From: Pirellulales bacterium
Lineage (GTDB): Bacteria; Planctomycetota; Planctomycetia; Pirellulales; Lacipirellulaceae
Assembly: GCA_022841705.1 (NCBI GenBank)
Contig: JALHQZ010000020.1
Span: 1-36,803, forward strand
Direction: 5' to 3'
Length of the DNA stretch: 36,803 bases
The number at the start of each line of letters is the position of its first letter. Positions within the stretch are counted from its first letter, which is position 1. Below the pieces are notes generated by a model, which saw only the letters and a list, made by a program, of their open reading frames with translations, had not been told where the DNA came from and did not search any database. Shown piece by piece: positions 17,568 through 24,414 of the stretch. The position numbers were made by a program, and so were the translations under genes.

Positions 17568-19178
17568 ATGATGCAGTTTCGTCCTTTGCGCGTCACGGAT
17601 GCGCTAGATTTCGCAGCCGAGAACCATGGCGACACTCTAGTGGTATCGCGCGTGGAGAACGGGAGACGTGTAGCGCACACGTATCGGGAGATACACACAC
17701 GTGCTCGCCAGATGGCCGCTTCTCTTTCTCGCTTGGGCATCGGCCGCGGTGATCGCGTGGCGACACTGGCGTGGAATCACCATCGACATCTGGAACTCTA
17801 CTTCGCCGTTCCTGGACTGGGCGCAGTCCTGCATACCATCAACCCTCGTCTTCAAAGCGAGCAGATCGCCAGAATCATTGAGTTGGCGGACGATGGCGCA
17901 TTGTTGTTCGACTCCGACCTCGGTGTGATCGTCGAGAAGATCAGGTCCCGATTGCCGCAAAAACTGCGGCTCATTGAGCTCTCATCCGGCGAACCCACGG
18001 TGTCTGGGGCGAGCGCTTATGAGGATCTATTGAGTAACGAGGCTGCGGACTTTGACTGGATGCCAGGCGACGAAACCGAAGCCTGCGGATTGTGCTTCAC
18101 CTCGGGAACGACAGGTGAGCCAAAGGGGGTACTCTACACACATCGATCGACTGTATTGCATGCAATGGCATGTTGCATGAGTGAGGGGCAGGCAATCTCT
18201 TCACGGGAGAACATTCTTCCCGTAGTTCCGATGTTTCACGCCAATGCTTGGGGAATCCCGCATGCCGCACCAATGGCGGGCGCGCGCTTGACGCTGCCCG
18301 GTCGTTTCCTTGACGGACAGTCGCTTTCTGACCTCATCAAAGCGGAGGGCGTGAGTTTTCTTTGCGGTGTGCCGACGGTCTGGCAGGGATTGCTTGAAAT
18401 TGCGGCAAACGCGGGCGTTTCGTGGCCGACTCTGAAGCGAGCTGGAATAGGCGGATCAGCGCCAACATTGGCCATGATTGAGCAATTGGAACACGCTGGG
18501 ATATCGGTTTTTCACGCGTGGGGCATGACCGAGACCAATCCTTTCGGAGGGACAGGTTTTCTTAAGCCCAAACACGAGGCTGGCGAAGATTCCGTCCGTC
18601 GTCGGTACAAGCAAATGCAAGGGCGAGCCGTGTTCGGGCTTCAAAGGCGCCTCAGAAATGACGACGGCGCGTCGGTTGCGCATGATGGAAAGAGCGCCGG
18701 CAGGCTTTTCGTAAGAGGCAATTGGGTTGTGGGCGACTACTTAAACGCCAAGGCGCCTGTCGATGAGAACGGTTGGTTTGATACCAGCGACATCGCGACC
18801 ATCGACAGCGACGGCTACATGCGCATCGTCGATCGAGCCAAGGACCTGATCAAGTCTGGAGGAGAATGGATAAGCTCCGCGGAGCTTGAAGAGATTGCGT
18901 GCAGCGTGCCCGGTGTCGCCCAGGCGGCGGCCCTCGGTCGCCCTGATCCCAAGTGGGGGGAGCGTCCAATCGTAGTTCTTAGGCTGGCATTGGGCGCTAC
19001 GCTCGACAAAGCCGCCCTGGATGCTGCGTTCCTCAGTCATTGTGCGAAGTGGCAGATACCCGACGAGATCATAGTGCGCACAGAGTTGCCGCTAACAGCG
19101 ACAGGCAAGATCGACAAAAAAGCACTGCGGGTGAGCCTGTTCGAAGCGCCGCCGGCCCAGGAAGCTGCAGAGCCGTAA
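17568..19178 (+). CDS. Acyl-CoA synthetase (AMP-binding, AlkK/DmdB-like)
   Basis: A 536-residue ligase that adenylates a carboxylic acid and passes it to CoA. The P-loop FTSGTTGEPKGVLYTH is at about 177-191, VVPMFHANAWG (the medium-chain/DmdB-type motif) follows, then WGMTETNPFG (A5), GWFDTSDIATIDSDGYMRIVDRAKDLIKSGGEWIS (A7-A8) and the adenylation Lys in TATGKIDKKALR near the C-terminus. It starts at 17568 or 17571 (two adjacent ATGs, MMQF), 7-10 bp after the preceding stop. It is the last gene of the operon and would feed the acyl-CoA dehydrogenase and hydratase at its head. The acid is unknown; medium-chain or substituted propionates are accepted by close families. Confidence 0.92.
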   Translation: MMQFRPLRVTDALDFAAENHGDTLVVSRVENGRRVAHTYREIHTRARQMAASLSRLGIGRGDRVATLAWNHHRHLELYFAVPGLGAVLHTINPRLQSEQIARIIELADDGALLFDSDLGVIVEKIRSRLPQKLRLIELSSGEPTVSGASAYEDLLSNEAADFDWMPGDETEACGLCFTSGTTGEPKGVLYTHRSTVLHAMACCMSEGQAISSRENILPVVPMFHANAWGIPHAAPMAGARLTLPGRFLDGQSLSDLIKAEGVSFLCGVPTVWQGLLEIAANAGVSWPTLKRAGIGGSAPTLAMIEQLEHAGISVFHAWGMTETNPFGGTGFLKPKHEAGEDSVRRRYKQMQGRAVFGLQRRLRNDDGASVAHDGKSAGRLFVRGNWVVGDYLNAKAPVDENGWFDTSDIATIDSDGYMRIVDRAKDLIKSGGEWISSAELEEIACSVPGVAQAAALGRPDPKWGERPIVVLRLALGATLDKAALDAAFLSHCAKWQIPDEIIVRTELPLTATGKIDKKALRVSLFEAPPAQEAAEP

Positions 19179-19217
19179 CCCGGCCTATAGAGGTTTGGCT
19201 TGCAAAAGAGTTGTGAT

Positions 19218-19229
19218 TTGTGATCAAAA
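19218..19229. promoter_or_regulatory. Putative GntR operator, site 5 (epimerase operon)
   Basis: An exact TTGTGATCAAAA. A second half-site, TTGTGATT, lies immediately upstream at 19211-19218, so the region reads TTGTGATTTGTGATCAAAA. The 3' end is only 6 bp from the epimerase ATG, so a bound regulator could block the ribosome binding region of the template as well as the promoter. Confidence 0.75.
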
Positions 19230-19235
19230 GAATGG

Positions 19236-20222
19236 ATGCAGATCTCAGCTCACATCGAGAAAATAGCGATGTCGCGCCCTGTTACGGTGTCGCGCGGGGC
19301 CTATGGCGATCATGACATTATCGTCGTGACGGTGACGGACGCGGGATATGTCGGGCGAGGCGAATGTTGCGCACTGGCGCATTATGGCCTGTCTGCGAAG
19401 CAGACAATCGCCGAGATCGAGGGGGCGGCAAAAGCGCTCCCAGCGCAGTCCACCAGGGAAGACTTGCTAGCGCTATTGCCGCCAGGGCCTGCGCGCAACG
19501 GCATCGATTGCGCAATGTGGGATCTTGAGTCCAAAAGGAAAGGGAAATCTGTCTGGGCGCTTGCCGAATTGACGCAACCCGCTCGTGTGGACACCGCTGT
19601 AACAGTGGTGCTCTCCACGCCCGAAGATATGGCTGAACAAGCGCTTCGGTGGAGCGCGCATTCAACTCTGAAGCTCAAGCTTGGCGGCAACGATGCAGCC
19701 GCTTGCTTGCGCGCCGTGCGCGCCGCCAGGCCAGACGCTCACTTGGCGGTTGACGCTAACGAAGCGTGGCGCCCGGAGCAATTCATGGCGCTGTGGCCAG
19801 TCCTCGAGGAGACAGGTGTTATGCTCATCGAACAGCCACTGCGATCGGGAGAAGATATCTCAATGCCGCGTCAAGGCGCGCCTGCGCCAATTTGTGCTGA
19901 CGAGAGCTTCCATAGTCTCAGGGATCTTGAACTGGTGAAAGGTCGCTATGACTACATAAATATCAAGCTCGACAAATGTGGTGGCCTTACCGAAGCGCTG
20001 AGAATTGTAGAGGCAGCGCCGCGTTATGGATTGCGTTGCATGGTTGGCTGCATGTTCGCGACCTCGCTCGCCATCGCGCCGGCGTTGGTGGTGGCAAGCG
20101 TCTGCGACTTTGCAGATTTGGATGGGCCTCTTCACATCACCAATGACCGAGCCGGTGGCTTTCGTGTGACTAGCGGGGCCTATGAAACGAATTCGTCTCA
20201 GCTTTGGGGGCGGCCGGAATGA
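19236..20222 (+). CDS. Enolase-superfamily dipeptide epimerase
   Basis: A 328-residue enzyme of the muconate-lactonising subgroup. The KxK acid/base pair is Lys146/Lys148 (TLKLKLGG). Metal ligands are Asp173 (VDANEAW), Glu199 (IEQPL) and Asp222 (CADES), and the opposite-face Lys244 is in INIKLDKCGGLTEAL. GCMFATSLAIAPAL, DLDGPL and the C-terminal SQLWG match dipeptide epimerases such as L-Ala-D/L-Glu epimerase, which invert the C-terminal residue of a dipeptide. It would therefore interconvert D and L residues of a small peptide or N-acyl amino acid in the cytoplasm. It is the first gene of a four-gene operon; its TGA overlaps the next ATG. The start lacks a clear Shine-Dalgarno sequence, and the operator sits just before it. 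Confidence 0.88.
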   Translation: MQISAHIEKIAMSRPVTVSRGAYGDHDIIVVTVTDAGYVGRGECCALAHYGLSAKQTIAEIEGAAKALPAQSTREDLLALLPPGPARNGIDCAMWDLESKRKGKSVWALAELTQPARVDTAVTVVLSTPEDMAEQALRWSAHSTLKLKLGGNDAAACLRAVRAARPDAHLAVDANEAWRPEQFMALWPVLEETGVMLIEQPLRSGEDISMPRQGAPAPICADESFHSLRDLELVKGRYDYINIKLDKCGGLTEALRIVEAAPRYGLRCMVGCMFATSLAIAPALVVASVCDFADLDGPLHITNDRAGGFRVTSGAYETNSSQLWGRPE

Positions 20223-22126
20223 CCCGTTTTTTGCTCGTCTTTTTTTGCACACTGACGTGTTTCTTCTCAAGTGCGGCGGTGGCTCAGCAGCGCGCCAATG
20301 TAAACACTGCTGACTTCATTGCCTATGTCGATGGCGTCGCTCGGGGGCAGATGGAGGTGCACGCCACGCCTGGGATTGCGACGGTGATTGTCACGCCAGA
20401 TGGCGCGCTCGCGCGAGTCTACGGAGTTGGCGCTACAAGCGCAGGCGAACCGATTGAGCTCGACGCAGACCGAAGCATGTTCCCGATCGCTTCGATCTCC
20501 AAAACCTTCGTGGCCGTTGCGCTCATGCGGGCTGTCGAGCAGGGGCTCATAGATCTCGATGCACCTGCCAATCAGTATCTTGACTTCGCATTACCGTCTT
20601 ACCGCGGTGCACGAGCGATCACGGTGCGCGATATTGCGCGGCACGAAGCGGGATTTGAAGAGCGCTGGCTGGCTACTGGCGCAGGCGGTCAATCACCAGA
20701 CCCCAGGCCGTGGGGGCAGATTCTCGCCGAAACGCAGCCTCGCCTCATCGCCGCTCCCGGGACTTATGCTAGCTACTCCAATTATGGCGCGGCGCTCTTG
20801 GGGTACATTGTTGAACGCGCTTCTGGTCGACCGTACTACCAGTTCCTGCAGGAGGAGATTTTTTCGCCGCTCGGTATGACAAGCAGTGGGATAGAGTCGC
20901 CGGCGCCAGATGCGCTCGCACCATTTGCTGATCGGATTGTCTACGGCTGGCGCTCCTCCGGTCGCGTCATCCGGCCCGGTTCATATTTCGCGAATGTCCG
21001 CACATATCCGGCCGGCAGGATGATGTTGTCGCTCTCTGATGCGGCAACTTATATGCGAATGCTACTCAGCCGCGGCTTGGCGGCCGACGGGGCGCGTTTT
21101 TTGAGCGCAGGCTCTGTGGATGAGCTGTTGACGCCGCAACATCGTGTACACCCGGCGATGACTGGCGTCGGCGTTCTCTTCGCTGAAAAGGACATCGGCG
21201 GGCGTCGCTTTGTTGGTCACGGGGGAGACGGCGATACTCACCACACGGATTTAATCCTCTCGCCGCAAGAGGGTGTAGGCGTGTTCGTCGTGTTTCTTGC
21301 TGCACCGGGACCCGAGGCGCGTGACTACTTCACGCGCACGGTGTTGGAGCGGTTGCTTCCTCGACCCGATGGCGGGTCAGCGACTACAGCGTCGACCTCG
21401 GCCCAACAAGACCTCAGCGCCTATGCAGGGTCTTACCGCCATTATCGCTGGGCGTTCACCAGCATTGAAAAAGTTTTGCAGTTATCATCGGAGTTCGCGG
21501 TACGCGATTCCGGCGCTGGCACTCTCATTGTCACTGGGCGATTGAGCGCGGGAGAATTTGCGGCAACAGAAAATGATGGACTGTTTCGCAACACCAGGAC
21601 CGACGAACTACTCTATTTCCATCGTGGCGCCGACGGTCGGATGAACTTGAACCATGGCAACTTTCCTTTCGTCACAGCATTCCAGCTTCGAGAGGAGGAG
21701 ACACAAGACTTCAACGTCATGGCCTACTGGACCTTCATAATCGGACTTTCTCTCCTTGGGATTGCCGTCCTTGCCACCGCCGCGCGGGCCGCGCTGGGGG
21801 GCGGGCGTATTCGAGCGCTCGGCTTCGGATTGTTGGCGCTGGCATCTATCAGCTGCGGTGTCGGTCTATGGGTTTTCATGACCACCGCCATGAGCATGAG
21901 TGAGCAAGAAGTCCAATTGCGCATTCCTGACATTGCATACTGGCTGTTGGCTATACCAATGGCTGCCGCAGCGATTGCGGCCATATTCTTGGTGCTTGTG
22001 GTGGCGGGACCATTCCGGCCACGCGCATTTCTTGAGCAAGCGACAACCGCGTTGACGCTAGCAGGCTTGTCGCTGTTCTTCGTTTATCTCCATCAATGGA
22101 ACGCCTTCGGCTGGAACGTTCCATAA
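20219..22126 (+). CDS. Class C beta-lactamase-like serine hydrolase 2, exported, membrane-anchored
   Basis: A 635-residue protein. The signal peptide MTRFLLVFFCTLTCFFSSAAVAQ is followed by a serine beta-lactamase/D-peptidase domain with SISK at 92-95, YSNYG at 186-190 and GHGGDG (KTG position) at 333-338. After an intermediate domain (about 400-490) come four hydrophobic helices at the C-terminus. The catalytic domain should face the periplasm. Start 20219 was chosen because it gives a clean signal peptide and overlaps the epimerase stop (ATGA). The coupling of a D/L dipeptide epimerase with a D-peptidase-type hydrolase suggests both act on one peptide. MlrB of the microcystin pathway is a precedent for such a fold acting on a linear peptide. 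Confidence 0.92.
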   Translation: MTRFLLVFFCTLTCFFSSAAVAQQRANVNTADFIAYVDGVARGQMEVHATPGIATVIVTPDGALARVYGVGATSAGEPIELDADRSMFPIASISKTFVAVALMRAVEQGLIDLDAPANQYLDFALPSYRGARAITVRDIARHEAGFEERWLATGAGGQSPDPRPWGQILAETQPRLIAAPGTYASYSNYGAALLGYIVERASGRPYYQFLQEEIFSPLGMTSSGIESPAPDALAPFADRIVYGWRSSGRVIRPGSYFANVRTYPAGRMMLSLSDAATYMRMLLSRGLAADGARFLSAGSVDELLTPQHRVHPAMTGVGVLFAEKDIGGRRFVGHGGDGDTHHTDLILSPQEGVGVFVVFLAAPGPEARDYFTRTVLERLLPRPDGGSATTASTSAQQDLSAYAGSYRHYRWAFTSIEKVLQLSSEFAVRDSGAGTLIVTGRLSAGEFAATENDGLFRNTRTDELLYFHRGADGRMNLNHGNFPFVTAFQLREEETQDFNVMAYWTFIIGLSLLGIAVLATAARAALGGGRIRALGFGLLALASISCGVGLWVFMTTAMSMSEQEVQLRIPDIAYWLLAIPMAAAAIAAIFLVLVVAGPFRPRAFLEQATTALTLAGLSLFFVYLHQWNAFGWNVP

Positions 22127-22150
22127 TCCAAAGCGCGTAGGAGCTGGCTA

Positions 22151-23086
22151 ATGCGACGAGCAAAAAAAGCGATCATTACGTGCGCGGTCACCGGCTCTAT
22201 TCACACGCCGACAATGTCGCCGCACCTTCCGATAACGCCAGATGAAATCGCGCGTGAAGCGATCGCCGCAGCGGAGGCAGGGGCGGCAGTTTTGCATTTG
22301 CACGCGCGGCAACCTGCGGACGGGCGGCCAACCGCTGATCCTGACGTCTTTTTTCAGTTCCTCCCCCGAATCAAGCAAGCCACCGATTCGATCGTGAACA
22401 TTACCACCGGCGGCGGTCCCGGAATGACCATCGAGGAGCGTTTGTCTGCGCCCAAGCGCGCCTCCCCAGAACTCACGTCGTTGAACATGGGAACGCTAAA
22501 CTTCGGCGTGTTCGGATTGGCGGAACGTTACAAGGAATGGAAGCACGACTGGGAAAGACCCTTCTTGGAATCGACTCGCGCGGGCTTCCAAAGCAATACG
22601 TTTGCACAGATTGAGACAATCATCCGTGAGCTGCACCATGGTCACGGAACGCGCTTCGAGTACGAGTGCTATGATGTGGGCCACCTTTACACGGTCAAGC
22701 ACTTTGCTGATCGAGGTCTGATAACGCCGCCATTTTTTGTACAATGCATTTTTGGCATTCTCGGTGGGATCGGCGCGCACCTCGATCACCTCATGCACAT
22801 GACTAACACGGCAGATCGTCTGTTTGGCGACGACTACTATCTGTCATGCTTTGCCGTTGGCGCAGACCAAATGAAGTTCTTGACGGCGAGCGCGCTGCTG
22901 GGAGGCAGCGTGCGGGTCGGACTGGAGGACTCGCTCTACATCAGCAAAGGCAAACTCGCCACGAGTAACGCTGAACAGGTCAGGAAGGTGAAAGCAATTT
23001 TGAATGAGCTGGGTGTCGAAACCGCGACGCCTGAAGAAGCGCGCGAGATGCTCCAGCTCAAAGGCGGGGACAGAGTGAGTTTCTGA
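22151..23086 (+). CDS. BKACE-family beta-keto acid cleavage enzyme
   Basis: A 311-residue TIM-barrel protein of the beta-keto acid cleavage family (first known as 3-keto-5-aminohexanoate cleavage enzyme, Kce; formerly DUF849). The zinc ligands H-x-H are in VLHLHARQP (His49/His51), NITTGGGPGMTIEERL forms the substrate carboxylate loop, and RVGLEDSLYI carries the conserved acidic residue and third metal site. The reaction is a free beta-keto acid plus acetyl-CoA giving acetoacetate plus a shortened acyl-CoA. The family includes the dehydrocarnitine-cleaving enzyme. AGGAG at 22139-22143 precedes the ATG. In this window the upstream producer of the beta-keto acid could be the dehydrogenase at 3582-4523 (inference). 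Confidence 0.9.
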   Translation: MRRAKKAIITCAVTGSIHTPTMSPHLPITPDEIAREAIAAAEAGAAVLHLHARQPADGRPTADPDVFFQFLPRIKQATDSIVNITTGGGPGMTIEERLSAPKRASPELTSLNMGTLNFGVFGLAERYKEWKHDWERPFLESTRAGFQSNTFAQIETIIRELHHGHGTRFEYECYDVGHLYTVKHFADRGLITPPFFVQCIFGILGGIGAHLDHLMHMTNTADRLFGDDYYLSCFAVGADQMKFLTASALLGGSVRVGLEDSLYISKGKLATSNAEQVRKVKAILNELGVETATPEEAREMLQLKGGDRVSF

Positions 23087-24285
23087 TGGCGCAAAAATTT
23101 GTGGATGGCGCGATGAATGCCGATTTCATGTTCCCGGTGGGAAGGTTGTTTGACGCCAGCATCGCCACACAAGACCCTTATCCTCTTTTGGCGAGGATGC
23201 GCGAAGAGGAGCCGGTTTCCTGGGTGCCGACCTTGGGGATGTACTACATCACAAGGCACGAAGACATAGCGACGGTTCTCAAAGACGACGCCAGATACCT
23301 TGTTGGAGGCGAGCAGATGCTGGTCTTCGACACTTTCGGTAAGCACATGATGACCACCGACGGCGTCGAGCAACGTCGATATCGCATGGCGACCCGCGCC
23401 TCGTTCACGCCGAAGCTCATTAGGGAGCGTCTCGAGCAGCGTGTCGTGGAAATTGTGTCATCGTTGGTCCGAGACATTGCGCCCCAAGAAAAAGCAGAGC
23501 TCAGGGCGGCGTTTGCGAGTAGGCTTCCAGTGCAAGTTATGCTGGCGGTTTTCGGGTTGCCTCCCGAAGACGAACCGCTCCTGAGGACATGGTTTGACAG
23601 TTTCGAGAAGGCGCTCGCCAACTATACGTGGGACGAGGCGGTGAGATCGCAAGCGCGTGTGCAGGTTAGTGAGTTCAAGCAACATTTGGCGCGAAGGTTG
23701 ACGGAAGGCGCAGGTGGACTGCTTTCTGAATTGGCCGGCGCGAAGGGCGAGGATGCGCTTACTGAGGAAGAAATCTACCAGAATGCGCTGATAATCTTCT
23801 TCGGCGGTATCTCCACAGTAGAGGCGCTGATCCTCAACACGCTATTCGCGTTATCAAGCCACGCTGAGTGTTTTCAACGCGTGCGAAGTGATCGCGGCCT
23901 CATTCCAAAGGCGATTGAAGAGACCGCGCGCTGGCTCTCGCCAGTGCAGTCGGCAACTCGGTTGGTTGCGACTGACACAGAAATCCGAGGCGTTTCGTTA
24001 GCTCGTGGCGACCTCGTAAACTGCATGTTGGGGAGCGCCAATCGGGATGCGCGCGTCTTTGAGCGTCCCGACGAGTTCGATCTAGATCGGACCGATCTGG
24101 GGCAACATCTCGCCTTTGCGACAGGTCCCCACCATTGCCTCGGTTCGCATCTCGCGCGTGCTGAGGCGAGGATCGCGCTTGAGGCGCTTTTGGCGTTGCC
24201 GGGCTTCGATGTCTCCGCTGTCGCTGAGCCGAGAGGGTATGAATTTCGCCAGCCAGGGGAACTTTTCGCGGTTTGGCGCGCCTAG
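23086..24285 (+). CDS. Cytochrome P450
   Basis: A 399-residue soluble bacterial P450. The heme-binding loop FATGPHHCLG holds the axial Cys351, the K-helix ExxR is ETAR (ETARWLSP), and the I-helix reads ALIIFFGGISTVEALI. In the I-helix, Ser stands where most P450s have the acidic residue of the AGxDT oxygen-activation motif. Such enzymes need a ferredoxin and reductase; none is encoded beside it. The ATG overlaps the BKACE stop by one base. A role in hydroxylating or N/O-dealkylating an intermediate is inferred from operon membership only. Confidence 0.92.
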   Translation: MAQKFVDGAMNADFMFPVGRLFDASIATQDPYPLLARMREEEPVSWVPTLGMYYITRHEDIATVLKDDARYLVGGEQMLVFDTFGKHMMTTDGVEQRRYRMATRASFTPKLIRERLEQRVVEIVSSLVRDIAPQEKAELRAAFASRLPVQVMLAVFGLPPEDEPLLRTWFDSFEKALANYTWDEAVRSQARVQVSEFKQHLARRLTEGAGGLLSELAGAKGEDALTEEEIYQNALIIFFGGISTVEALILNTLFALSSHAECFQRVRSDRGLIPKAIEETARWLSPVQSATRLVATDTEIRGVSLARGDLVNCMLGSANRDARVFERPDEFDLDRTDLGQHLAFATGPHHCLGSHLARAEARIALEALLALPGFDVSAVAEPRGYEFRQPGELFAVWRA

Positions 24286-24359
24286 ACGTCGCCGGGCTGT
24301 GTCGATTTCCACACGTGAATGAAGGGCTGAGCGAGGCATGATGATTTTTGCCTGGTGAT

Positions 24360-24371
24360 TTGTGATCAAAA
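24360..24371. promoter_or_regulatory. Putative GntR operator, site 6 (TonB receptor 2)
   Basis: An exact TTGTGATCAAAA with the extended form GATTTGTGATCAAAAGGC, 43 bp before the ATG of TonB receptor 2 and 74 bp after the P450 stop. It marks a new transcription start within the otherwise continuous rightward gene row. Confidence 0.8.
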
Positions 24372-24414
24372 GGCGATAAGGTGCCTCCCGACTCGAAACA
24401 GAGGGAGGAGAGCG

